Notes: generated by a model from the letters alone, not told the origin. A stretch of DNA of 64,000 bases from Bacteroides sp. (GCA_014801815.1 JAAVDM010000034.1:98591-162590), one strand, 5' to 3'; shown: positions 54,357 through 61,336, numbered from the stretch's first letter. Numbers and translations are program-made.

Positions 54357-54557
54357 TCAACGGTTGAGGTTATTAATTGCCTTTTTCCAATCATTGCCAA
54401 GACGCCACATGTCATTATGCAAATTACGATTGCCGTCGGCTATTGTGTCATATCGCAGATCGCGTATGTCATCGTTATCACAAGGAGTGATCCCGAACCT
54501 GAGAGTACCGAGGTTGCTTGCCATTCTACGGCAAAGGCGTGTTTTTAAGTTCTGCAT
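54357..54557 (-). CDS. Small protein B of the DUF2335/STAS cassette
   Basis: A 66-residue protein, not in a family I can name. Its end LHNDMWRLGNDWKKAI follows the pattern LxxDxxxLGNxxxxAI also found in the 67-residue protein at 55400 (LRSDWAAVGNYIRYAI). Small proteins with a similar C-terminal motif occur in Bacteroidales prophages, from memory. Its start lies 32 bp inside the end of the STAS-like gene, so it is translated from the same message. Confidence 0.6.
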   Translation of the reverse strand: MQNLKTRLCRRMASNLGTLRFGITPCDNDDIRDLRYDTIADGNRNLHNDMWRLGNDWKKAINNLNR

Positions 54558-54831
54558 AGTCAGCGAAATATTTTTTTATGCGGTCAGCTTGTGAGCGCAG
54601 AATGTTAGTAAACTTGAAAGACTTTTTTACTCTCTCGATACCATAAGTGTCTATGAGCTGGCCGAAACTTGTATTAAGAAAAACAGTTGATACGGAATCA
54701 AGCCCGGTCATGTTAAATACAATTATCTCTCCGTTGTCAATCAGAGTCACGGCATCATTGCAGACTGCATCACCTGCCTTTGCGTAATCCTTGAAGCGGT
54801 CTATATAGGTCTTAATTATTAAATCAGTCAT
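54526..54831 (-). CDS. STAS-like DUF4325 protein
   Basis: A 101-residue protein matching the STAS-like DUF4325 family: NGEIIVFNMTGLDSVSTVFLNTSFGQLIDTYGIERVKKSFKF. The fold resembles anti-sigma-factor antagonists, but DUF4325 lacks a defined biochemical role and often accompanies membrane or histidine-kinase-like ATPase partners. Its ATG overlaps the stop of the DUF2335 gene by 8 bp, and the next small gene begins inside its 3' end, so the three are translated together. Confidence 0.75.
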   Translation of the reverse strand: MTDLIIKTYIDRFKDYAKAGDAVCNDAVTLIDNGEIIVFNMTGLDSVSTVFLNTSFGQLIDTYGIERVKKSFKFTNILRSQADRIKKYFADYAELKNTPLP

Positions 54832-55381
54832 GGTCAGAATTAGTCTTCGATTTATCTGAGTTCGGAGAAGTGTATTTATTTGTAATAAATACTGCGACTA
54901 AAGATATAATTGTTGTGCCGCCAATTACACCGGCAAGTACTTCATGATTGTAGAATCCTAATGCTACGGACGCTGCGAGACATAGAATTGCTATTAGAAA
55001 TCCGAACCATTGACCTCTTACAGACTGTGCAGCAGTACTTCTAACTATCTTATCTTCACATTTTATTCTATGAGCCTGTTGTTCTTCGGCCATTTTGAAA
55101 ATACGTTCAGCAAACCCATCCTGTACATTTTCGTATCCCTGCAATATATCAGGATGAGGTAATGGACCGGTAAAGGATTGTTTTAATTGGGTCTGATGAA
55201 TGTAATGGATAATGATAGCACGTTGTTCAGGATTGATATTATTTAAAGCATCAGTTACTTCAGGAGATAAAACAGTTGAGTCATAATCTGGTATAGAAAT
55301 ATTGTCTTCCTGCATGTCTGGTGAACTTGAGGCAACTCTCTGCGGATTTTGAAAGTCATGATTTTGATCTTGTTGCTGCAT
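54824..55381 (-). CDS. DUF2335 membrane protein
   Basis: A 185-residue protein. Its centre matches DUF2335: FTGPLPHPDILQGYENVQDGFAERIFKMAEEQQAHRI, followed by two membrane segments (FGFLIAILCLAASVALGFY, about 126-144, and VLAGVIGGTTIISLVAVFI, about 148-166). The N-terminal 60 residues are polar and poorly conserved. DUF2335 proteins are common in prophages and island regions but have no proven function. Membrane-anchored, with both ends probably cytoplasmic. It lies 18 bp after small protein A and overlaps the STAS-like gene. Confidence 0.78.
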   Translation of the reverse strand: MQQQDQNHDFQNPQRVASSSPDMQEDNISIPDYDSTVLSPEVTDALNNINPEQRAIIIHYIHQTQLKQSFTGPLPHPDILQGYENVQDGFAERIFKMAEEQQAHRIKCEDKIVRSTAAQSVRGQWFGFLIAILCLAASVALGFYNHEVLAGVIGGTTIISLVAVFITNKYTSPNSDKSKTNSDHD

Positions 55382-55399
55382 GGGAGTTAAATAGCGGTA

Positions 55400-55603
55400 T
55401 TATTTATTTTTACGTATAGCATACCGGATATAGTTGCCGACAGCTGCCCAATCACTTCTTAAAGCTTCTGTATCGTTGTTTTGTGAAAGATCCGGCATAG
55501 GAAAGTAATTGCCTGGAATGGATATTATGCTACCTACACCGCGTGAGAATGAGCGGCGGTACAGAGACATTATAGAATTTTTAGTTAGTTTTATCCTTTT
55601 CAT
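55400..55603 (-). CDS. Small protein A of the DUF2335/STAS cassette
   Basis: A 67-residue protein starting MKRIKLTKNSIMSLYRRSF. The ATG at 55603 is used rather than an upstream TTG. The C-terminal TEALRSDWAAVGNYIRYAI is related to the end of the protein at 54357. The first 30 residues are basic, with a short hydrophobic piece (GVGSIISIPGNYF). Possible peptide toxin, adaptor or regulator; nothing is known. Confidence 0.6.
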   Translation of the reverse strand: MKRIKLTKNSIMSLYRRSFSRGVGSIISIPGNYFPMPDLSQNNDTEALRSDWAAVGNYIRYAIRKNK

Positions 55604-55659
55604 AATTATTATCAATTATTAGTTTTTCCGTACTAAGTTACAATTAATCCTCAAAAAAT

Positions 55660-55682
55660 AGCCAAGGCTGGCGCCGGAAGAG
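55660..55682 (+). repeat. GAGACAAAAGGCT element remnant, copy E (phage)
   Basis: AGCCAAGGCTGGCGCCGGAA retains the AGCC/GGCT arms but lacks the GAGACAAA loop. It is located between the HIRAN gene and small protein A. Confidence 0.4.
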
Positions 55683-55689
55683 ATGAAAC

Positions 55690-56661
55690 TTACTCGTTAA
55701 GCTTATCAAGTAAATTCAGGTATTGCTTAACCATGTAGGTATACTCTGCTTCATTCCAGGAGAAAGTATATACATCTCCACACAATCGAAAGTCTCCATA
55801 ATATCCTATGATAACCAGCGCTCTATCATTTCCGCCTGTTTCAGCATAGTATTTATTCAGCTCCTTCTCCGAGATATAACCTATCTTCTGGTTTTTATCG
55901 GTATAAATAGCTATTGCTTTAGGATTAAAAGGATTGCTCGGCTCGCGTCTGGCATAACCGAAAGTGACAAAAGAGTTATCCACATACCTGTTAATACCGG
56001 CTATATAATACTTTCCGTTATGATTTGAATATTTCCCAGCATATACAGCTTTAGATGCTCTAAAAGGGCCTTTGGGTAAATTAAGTTTCTGTACTCTTTT
56101 CTCAAGATATTGTTTTAATCTTTTAGGATTTCCCTTAATAAGTATCGACAATACATAAGATTCCTGTACTTTACTCTTGACTACGGTAATCTTCATGTCT
56201 GTACCGTCACTATAGCCTATCCATTTCAGGCCGTCGGTGGCAGCTTCAGTGTCGTATCTTTTCCATAGAGTTCTATCAAGTTCTGCAAATACCGTGTCGT
56301 CATCAAGGCAGAAGGCTACTCCTTTAACTCCGTTTCTGTTAACTTCCTCAGTATACATGGTACGACCATAGTACACCCCCACAGGTTTAGCGATATTACG
56401 GATATTATAGACGTACTTGTCTTCAGTGCCTTTGGCTGCTGTTTTGTATAATCTGCCAAAAAATTCCCTTAACTTGTCTAAATCTTCCGTATATAACTCC
56501 GGATTATCTTTGTCAACTGTGAATATATAAGTGAGCTGGTTCTCAGTTGAAGCGGAATCATTGGCGGTTGTAGTTGGTTTGGATTCCGGATTGTTACCTC
56601 TCGAATATGTATAATCTACGTTATCGGCAGGTTTAGGCTTAAAAAAATCAAAGATACCCAT
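55690..56661 (-). CDS. HIRAN-domain protein next to the phage repressor
   Basis: A 323-residue cytoplasmic protein. Its C-terminal part (about 215-290) matches HIRAN: YYIAGINRYVDNSFVTFGYARREPSNPFNPKAIAIYTDKNQKIGYISEKEL, where REPxNPxxxxAIxVY and GYI are the family signature. HIRAN domains bind the 3' end of single-stranded or damaged DNA. The N-terminal 200 residues are not assigned; a poly-polar linker is at residues 20-40. It lies 18 bp downstream of the repressor gene and is presumably expressed with it in the lysogen, which fits an accessory or defence role. Confidence 0.7.
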   Translation of the reverse strand: MGIFDFFKPKPADNVDYTYSRGNNPESKPTTTANDSASTENQLTYIFTVDKDNPELYTEDLDKLREFFGRLYKTAAKGTEDKYVYNIRNIAKPVGVYYGRTMYTEEVNRNGVKGVAFCLDDDTVFAELDRTLWKRYDTEAATDGLKWIGYSDGTDMKITVVKSKVQESYVLSILIKGNPKRLKQYLEKRVQKLNLPKGPFRASKAVYAGKYSNHNGKYYIAGINRYVDNSFVTFGYARREPSNPFNPKAIAIYTDKNQKIGYISEKELNKYYAETGGNDRALVIIGYYGDFRLCGDVYTFSWNEAEYTYMVKQYLNLLDKLNE

Positions 56662-56679
56662 AGTCTTTATATTTAATAG

Positions 56680-57087
56680 TTAACACCTTGTTTTGAGTTC
56701 GTTTATCCGTTCTTTGAGTTCGGCGATGCGTTCGTTTTTCTCGGCGATACGTTCGTCTTTCTCAGAGAGCAGGGTTTCAAGTAGTTGGATTTTTTCTGTC
56801 AGCATGCTATCACCCCGTGCATCAAGTGCTGTAGCGATAGTGCCGTGACCGCTGGCTTTGGCAGAGTGGTCATCGCTGCTGATAGGTTCATCGAATAAAT
56901 AGCTTATCTTCAATCCAAGAAATGAAGCAAGAGAAACTACAGTACTAAGTTTGGGGTCACGACCAGCTAAGACATTCTCAATAGTCTTTCTGTCAATCCC
57001 ACACTTAGAGGCAATTTCTACTTTGGTGAACTTACTCTCTTCGATTCCTTTTTGTAATTTTCCGATATTTAGCACCATATTGTTCAT
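56680..57087 (-). CDS. XRE-family repressor with C-terminal leucine zipper
   Basis: A 135-residue regulator. Residues 10-65 are a Cro/C1-type helix-turn-helix (FTKVEIASKCGIDRKTIENVLAG, then STVVSLASFLGLKISYLF). After a polar linker (70-90) comes a zipper (about 95-133) made of heptads such as ERIAEKN, ERIAELK and ERINELK. There is no S24 peptidase domain, so RecA-driven self-cleavage is not expected. It is the divergent neighbour of the early genes across a palindromic operator and is the likely lysogeny repressor. Confidence 0.85.
   Translation of the reverse strand: MNNMVLNIGKLQKGIEESKFTKVEIASKCGIDRKTIENVLAGRDPKLSTVVSLASFLGLKISYLFDEPISSDDHSAKASGHGTIATALDARGDSMLTEKIQLLETLLSEKDERIAEKNERIAELKERINELKTRC
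56721..56762. repeat. Tandem 21-bp heptad-coding repeat
   Basis: CGGCGATGCGTTCGTTTTTC plus T at 56721-56741 is followed by the nearly identical unit at 56742-56762 with three differences. Each unit codes for one leucine-zipper heptad. Confidence 0.7.
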
Positions 57088-57126
57088 AATGTGGAATTAA
57101 AACTACATAATTAACATTTTTTAAGG

Positions 57127-57158
57127 GAATAAAATACACATGATTGTGTATTTTATTC
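57127..57158. promoter_or_regulatory. Operator between repressor and early genes
   Basis: GAATAAAATACACA, a TGAT spacer and TGTGTATTTTATTC form a perfect 14-bp inverted repeat ending directly before the -7 box at 57159. A bound repressor would block the early promoter and could control its own divergent gene starting at 57087. Confidence 0.75.
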
Positions 57159-57166
57159 TACCTTTG
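57159..57166 (+). promoter_or_regulatory. -7 box of the early phage promoter
   Basis: TACCTTTG, 41 bp before the ATG of the first early gene. The -33 position falls inside the operator and has no TTTG. Confidence 0.65.
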
Positions 57167-57206
57167 CATCATAAAGTTAACAATTAACAATTAAATAACA
57201 AAAACG

Positions 57207-57395
57207 ATGGCTGAAAATATGAGTATTACCCCGGTACTTAGAGACCTTGATACTGGAGATTCGGCGGTTTTCCCAATTGACCGGCTTAGGTCTGTACGTA
57301 CAATCGCATCCGAAGTCGGGGTTATGTACAATCGTAAATTTAAGACCTCGGCGAATCGGGTAGAACGCACAATCACAGTAACCCGTGTCAAATGA
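57207..57395 (+). CDS. Small early phage protein, Cro position
   Basis: A 62-residue protein (MAENMSITPVLRDLDTGDSA at its start, ending RTITVTRVK). Similar small proteins with the pattern GDSAVFPIDRLRSVRT and ERTITVTR occur as early genes in Bacteroides phages and elements, from memory, without a proven role. The length and position after the operator suggest a small DNA-binding regulator such as Cro, but no helix-turn-helix is obvious. The stop overlaps the next gene as ATGA. Confidence 0.65.
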   Translation: MAENMSITPVLRDLDTGDSAVFPIDRLRSVRTIASEVGVMYNRKFKTSANRVERTITVTRVK

Positions 57396-57517
57396 GGTCT
57401 ACATGTCCAGCCCGTTGCGGCATCTGTCCGGAGGCACACGAGGCTTTTAACGGCCGTTATTGCCGTTGGCTTGAGATAATGGTTGAGTATAAGATATTCC
57501 CTCCTTGTGAGGGATAG
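57392..57517 (+). CDS. Cys-rich 41-residue early protein
   Basis: Starts with the ATG that overlaps the previous stop (57392-57395). The protein MRSTCPARCGICPEAHEAFN continues with GRYCRWLEIMVEYKIFPPCEG. The Cys residues at positions 5, 9, 12, 24 and 39 look like a zinc-binding set, with NGRYC and VEY..PPC as conserved-looking parts. I have seen comparable small Cys-rich ORFs in Bacteroides phages. Coupled to the preceding gene, followed by a hairpin. Confidence 0.55.
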   Translation: MRSTCPARCGICPEAHEAFNGRYCRWLEIMVEYKIFPPCEG

Positions 57518-57525
57518 ACAAAGCA

Positions 57526-57550
57526 AAAGGCCGACCGCCGGCCGACCTTT
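57526..57550 (+). terminator. Hairpin after the first early genes
   Basis: AAAGGCCGACC and GGCCGACCTTT pair with two mismatches, followed by an AT-rich but not T-only tail. It may attenuate early transcription before the antisense metallopeptidase gene. Confidence 0.5.
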
Positions 57551-57666
57551 GATATAATTTTAAAACAACATGACTATGAAACAAGAAAATAATTTTGAGG
57601 GTGCTCACGGTGCTACAGGAGAGAAAGGCCCAATAGGAGGTGATGTGCTCTCCAGTGTATCTTCTT

Positions 57667-58416
57667 TCATTCCCCGATTAGGAATTTCCTCATATCCTGA
57701 AGTTCCTGAGAATATTCCGGGGTCGCTTTTGAAGCCAGATGAGTTAGGAGCTCTTCAAGAGATTGCCACTTTTCTGAAAAACCGATGTGACCGATTATCT
57801 CCCATAGGTGATGATTATGAAGAAAGAAAGGTAGCATTATTGCAGCAACAGCATCGTAATAATGCCGGGGATAAGGCGGAGTCGGTGAGTCAACCTCAAC
57901 TGACAGTAACGGTAGCCAGATACGCAGGCCAAGATGATAAGGGTAACTGTTCGCATGGTAGAATTCCTCACGCATCTGACGTAAGGAAGCAAAACGGTCT
58001 TCAATGTATTGTTGAACCGACAGGGCGTAGTGGGGATAACCCAGTTGACTCCATATTGTGGGATATGAGAAAACTGATAAACAAAATAGAGACGCTGTGT
58101 GACACAGGCATTCTTCAAACCATACAAGACCCTTCAGCCGTCCGGTTAAGTCCCTACCTATCAGAAGATGGGTGTATTCATGTGCGAACTGATATAGCCA
58201 TTGACACCAGTAATCTTCTTTCACAGCTAAATATACAACCGGTCCGTCAGGAGTGTTGACGGTGCAGGGATAGTCTTGATCCCAGTGTTGGACAGTGATA
58301 TTCTCACTGACTTTGCACTTTGACATATCTTCAAGTGTGGTAACTGTCGTGGTGAGCAGAGATTTCACAATATGGGTATGTACAGGACCGAACTCTTCGT
58401 AATTTATAGTTAACAT
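57667..58416 (-). CDS. HExxH gluzincin-like metallopeptidase of the prophage
   Basis: A 249-residue protein with HEYTH at residues 79-83 and WFEECLCH at 99-106, where Glu101 or Glu102 fits the third zinc ligand of gluzincins such as the peptidase MA family (pattern WFxEGLA). ImmA/IrrE-type peptidases have a similar layout. No signal peptide or membrane segment is seen. It lies on the strand opposite to the early genes on both sides and has its own -7 box. A role in repressor inactivation, as for ImmA, is possible, but no HTH partner is fused. Confidence 0.7.
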   Translation of the reverse strand: MLTINYEEFGPVHTHIVKSLLTTTVTTLEDMSKCKVSENITVQHWDQDYPCTVNTPDGPVVYLAVKEDYWCQWLYQFAHEYTHLLIGRDLTGRLKGLVWFEECLCHTASLFCLSVFSYPTIWSQLGYPHYALSVQQYIEDRFASLRQMREEFYHANSYPYHLGLRIWLPLLSVEVDSPTPPYPRHYYDAVAAIMLPFFLHNHHLWEIIGHIGFSEKWQSLEELLTHLASKATPEYSQELQDMRKFLIGE

Positions 58417-58439
58417 GGCGTATGTATTTATGTACTGCG

Positions 58440-58447
58440 CAAAGATA
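58440..58447 (-). promoter_or_regulatory. -7 box of the metallopeptidase gene
   Basis: TATCTTTG on the minus strand, 23 bp before the ATG at 58416. No strict TTTG at -33. Confidence 0.6.
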
Positions 58448-58477
58448 GTGTTTTTTATGCGATTTTTAATGATTTAG

Positions 58478-58714
58478 ATGACTGATGATATGGCAATGAC
58501 ATTGATAAGAGGTAATAAGGGTCTGGCCAAGACATTGGGTGTAACTACCCGCACGGTACAGGCATGGAGAGCGAAAGGGCTGCTTAAATCGGCTACAGTC
58601 GTCGATAGGAGCAGGGTGATAGTGTATAACCTCGATGAGGTTTTTAATTGCCTAAAATCTGCGCCGCTGAAATGGCCGGCACAGTATCCGGTAAAAACTA
58701 AGGGAGTAGGGTAG
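58478..58714 (+). CDS. DUF3853-like HTH protein
   Basis: A 78-residue protein. NKGLAKTLGVTTRTVQAWRAKGLL is a helix-turn-helix like those of DUF3853 and MerR-type excisionases, followed by VVDRSRVIVYNLDEVFNCL, the wing plus helix of the same family. Probably a DNA-binding early regulator or excisionase. It starts 31 bp right of the divergent metallopeptidase promoter, so both may share control. Confidence 0.7.
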   Translation: MTDDMAMTLIRGNKGLAKTLGVTTRTVQAWRAKGLLKSATVVDRSRVIVYNLDEVFNCLKSAPLKWPAQYPVKTKGVG

Positions 58715-58776
58715 TGTCATATAAGGGAGGCTGAGGGGTTGGCTACCGTAGTATTAACCGATTAACACCGCGAGAG

Positions 58777-59223
58777 ATGAGATTATATGAGTGTGGTGTC
58801 CGTTACAACAAGATGCAGCCGAACGGACAGACCAAGAAAATAACTGAGCTGTATCTGGTAGACGCCCTCACCTTCACGGAGGCTGAGGCACGAATTATCG
58901 AGAAGGTAAAAGCCGAAGTAAGCGGCGATGTTGAGGTGATTAGCCTAAAAATAACCAATTATTCGGAGGTGATCACCTGTAATATAGATGCCGAGGGTAA
59001 GCCGTCGGAACGTGCTGACAAATGGTTCCGGGTTAAGGTTAATTACTACCCGGAGTCGGCAAACGGAGGCCCTAAAAAAGTGCCGTCTTACTATATCCTT
59101 AACGCTGACTCAATGGACGAGGCGCACGAGGTTTTAGCGGCATTTCTGCGCGGCACAGTGACTGAGCATGATGTCGCAACGTTCGATGAGTCACGTATCA
59201 TCGAGGTATATCTGCATAATTGA
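58777..59223 (+). CDS. DUF4494 protein
   Basis: A 148-residue protein of the DUF4494 family, common in Bacteroidales phages and transposable elements. Family signatures are YLVDALTFTEAEARIIEKV and DKWFRVKVNYY, followed by YYILNADSMDEAHEVLAAFLRGT. The function is unknown. The C-terminus ends 29 bp before the replication gene. Early plus-strand operon. Confidence 0.85.
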   Translation: MRLYECGVRYNKMQPNGQTKKITELYLVDALTFTEAEARIIEKVKAEVSGDVEVISLKITNYSEVITCNIDAEGKPSERADKWFRVKVNYYPESANGGPKKVPSYYILNADSMDEAHEVLAAFLRGTVTEHDVATFDESRIIEVYLHN

Positions 59224-59251
59224 TAATTCACAATTATTAATACCCTGCCTT

Positions 59252-60274
59252 ATGTACAATCCCTATATCACCCTCGACACGGATGCCTACTTTGATCCCA
59301 AGGTAGTTAACGCACGTATCAAGCACGGTCCGGTCGCTTTTACAGTATTTGTATTTCTGCTCAGTGCTATGAGCCGGGAAGAGTTGTGTATGCTGTCATG
59401 TAAGGATTACGCCGCTTTCGCTCACCTCATCGGTGTAGATGAGGAGACGGTGCGCAGCGTGGTCGAGGACTTCGGACTGTTTAAGATATTAGATGACGGA
59501 CAGATGTTCTATTCGATCGAATTGAGTCGGCGGGTAGAAAAAAAGAAAAGAATATCAGAGGAGAGAAAGGCTGCTGCAAAAAAACGTTGGCAGTCTGATA
59601 CAGACCCTACAGACAAGGGACCTGATAAGCCGGGAAGCGGTCCCGGCCGACCTCGCAGACCAAAGAAATCACAGCCGATAACCCAGGCGACTGTCCCGGT
59701 TCCGGCTGAAAAAACAAACACAGCATCATCATTGACTGCCCCACAGACGTCGGAGCCGCTGCGACAGGCTATTGCACCGGAGACAGTACCGTCGGATGAG
59801 AGGCCGGAACCACTCACGGTCGCTGATGAGGTGGCGATATTGCGCAGACAGGCTACCTGGATAGCCGGTGTGTGTGATGCCCGTAACCTCACCCCTGAGC
59901 AGCTTGACAGTCTGCTCAACGAATTTGTGCAGACCTGCACCAGGCCGACACACGGCGGCACGGGTATAAGTCTTGAGGCACAGCTGCAGGACTGCCGGTC
60001 ACACATATACCACTGGCTTCCTATCCGGTTGAGCCGTAAGACGACATCTGAACCGATTAAATCTGTTGCTCATCAGCAACCTTATGGATACTCGGACTTC
60101 GGTGAGGCTGCCCGTCAGCGTCGGGCAGCTGAAGCTGAGGAGCGGGAGAGTAAGTGTATGTCTGCTGATGATTATATCCGTAGTGAGGGATATGATCCGG
60201 CTAATGGGATTACTCTTGCAATGGTTTTGTCTCCGGTATGGAGAGCTAACAATCCTCCGACAATCGCCGTGTAA
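59252..60274 (+). CDS. Phage replication protein with winged-helix N-terminus (DUF4373-like)
   Basis: A 340-residue protein. Residues about 1-110 (MYNPYITLDTDAYFDPKVV, through VAFTVFVFLLSAM, to FGLFKILDDGQMFYSIEL) resemble the DUF4373/Lin1244 N-terminal replication domain. A Lys/Arg stretch and a Pro-rich linker (about 120-190) follow. A C-terminal helical part (about 220-285, WIAGVCDARNLTPEQLDSLLNEF, ending HIYHWLPIRLSRK) is like the region called DUF7833. It would load the helicase or start phage replication. The ATG at 59252 is preferred to one inside the DUF4494 gene. Confidence 0.72.
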   Translation: MYNPYITLDTDAYFDPKVVNARIKHGPVAFTVFVFLLSAMSREELCMLSCKDYAAFAHLIGVDEETVRSVVEDFGLFKILDDGQMFYSIELSRRVEKKKRISEERKAAAKKRWQSDTDPTDKGPDKPGSGPGRPRRPKKSQPITQATVPVPAEKTNTASSLTAPQTSEPLRQAIAPETVPSDERPEPLTVADEVAILRRQATWIAGVCDARNLTPEQLDSLLNEFVQTCTRPTHGGTGISLEAQLQDCRSHIYHWLPIRLSRKTTSEPIKSVAHQQPYGYSDFGEAARQRRAAEAEERESKCMSADDYIRSEGYDPANGITLAMVLSPVWRANNPPTIAV

Positions 60275-60352
60275 ACATAGGATAGCTGACAATTATATAG
60301 AATAGTCAATATACAGATGTACTTCTTATAAAAGAATTTAAATGCTTAAGGA

Positions 60353-60871
60353 ATGGCACAGGAGAGCATTGAGGATTTCATGAAACTGGCCAGATACTAT
60401 GCACAGGCAGAAAAAGAACTGGAGATTCAGCACTGGGTACACGTATCTTTAGGCTACAGTAGTCAAGACGGTCGTAGAATAGTACTTTTTACTTACGACC
60501 TCCCAAGAGAGGTATATGAGCGTAGGGAATGGGTGATAGAATGGAGAAAGGCAAAGCTGATATGTCAGCATCCGAAAGCCGGCATACAGGGCTTTGTGAG
60601 CTATTACGACAAGCGTCTCGGCAATGACCCCAAATTAACCTCTGACCTTAGATCGTTGATATCTGCAAAGGCTCAGGTGACGAAAGCTCAAAAGCACATT
60701 GAAGAATATCTCAGTTATCATCGTAAATATAACCTATTCTTTGATGAGAACACAGATCAAGATTTAATAAAGGCACGTCGTAAGTTGGAAGTCAAAATCG
60801 CCAACGTTTCGGCAGCAGAGGAACGAATGAAAATCAAAATAAAAGAAATAAAACAATCAACCAGAAAATAA
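60353..60871 (+). CDS. Phage protein with C-terminal coiled coil
   Basis: A 172-residue protein. The segment REVYERREWVIEWRKAKLICQHPKAGIQGFVSYYDKRLG resembles uncharacterised early proteins of Bacteroides phages and islands. Residues about 105-170 are strongly coiled coil (AQVTKAQKHIEEYLSYHRKYNLFFDENTDQDLIKARRKLEVKIA). The family is unknown to me. Monocistronic spacing of 78 and 168 bp on either side. Confidence 0.65.
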   Translation: MAQESIEDFMKLARYYAQAEKELEIQHWVHVSLGYSSQDGRRIVLFTYDLPREVYERREWVIEWRKAKLICQHPKAGIQGFVSYYDKRLGNDPKLTSDLRSLISAKAQVTKAQKHIEEYLSYHRKYNLFFDENTDQDLIKARRKLEVKIANVSAAEERMKIKIKEIKQSTRK

Positions 60872-60973
60872 CAGTGCAGTGTGAGGTTGACGTTGCAGGC
60901 ATGTACATACGTGTGCGGTATGTCATTATGGCATTGGATTTTAAGGTAAAAAAGACTGATTAGAGTGAGACAT

Positions 60974-61013
60974 AGGCGCGGGAGGCCGTGAGGTTGTGAT
61001 GCGCCTGTTTTTT
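60974..61013 (+). terminator. Possible terminator with T-tract
   Basis: AGGCGC and GCGCCT form a 6-bp stem with a 21-nt loop, followed by GTTTTTTCG. The long loop makes this a weak call. The preceding gap (60872-60973) has only a 29-codon GTG frame. Confidence 0.4.
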
Positions 61014-61039
61014 CGATAATCAGAATATAATTATATAAA

Positions 61040-61336
61040 ATGAACACAGACTACACAAAGGCACTCAGGGAGTGTATCGCAGAGTGTGAGCCGGAGGGCA
61101 GAACCCCGGCGGAGCTGATAGAGTACGGTTTCCGGCACGGTAATATGTTCGGATATAACGGAGGTTTCCTGTCCGGTTATGAGGCCGGACAGGGTGCGGA
61201 GACCGCCCGGCTGAAGATGGCTACGGCTGCCATGCAGGGCCTTCTTGCCGGCGGTTATCTCGCTGAGCACAGTGACACGGCAGCCGAAGCGGTACGCCAG
61301 GCTGACACGCTGCTTGCCAAAATTACAGCCTCATGA
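61040..61336 (+). CDS. Small phage protein
   Basis: A 98-residue protein (starting MNTDYTKALRECIAECEPEG). The middle is Gly-rich (GNMFGYNGGFLSGYEAGQGAE) and the end (ATAAMQGLLAGGYL, then AAEAVRQADTLLAKI) is like short hypothetical proteins in Bacteroidales prophages. Its function is unknown. Its stop overlaps the next start by ATGA (61333-61336), so it opens a chain of coupled small genes up to 62118. Confidence 0.6.
   Translation: MNTDYTKALRECIAECEPEGRTPAELIEYGFRHGNMFGYNGGFLSGYEAGQGAETARLKMATAAMQGLLAGGYLAEHSDTAAEAVRQADTLLAKITAS

Noticed and set aside
57570..58259. 229-codon plus-strand frame as a main gene
   Set aside because: Most of it is the complement of a gene with a recognisable HExxH active site, its own -7 box and sensible protein composition. 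The plus frame has no recognisable family. It is kept only as a finding.
60881..60963. 29-codon GTG-start frame (MQCEVDVAGMYIRVRYVIMA)
   Set aside because: The beta-strand-like sequence looks protein-like, but it has no ATG at a suitable place, no ribosome-site evidence and no family. Too short to call.
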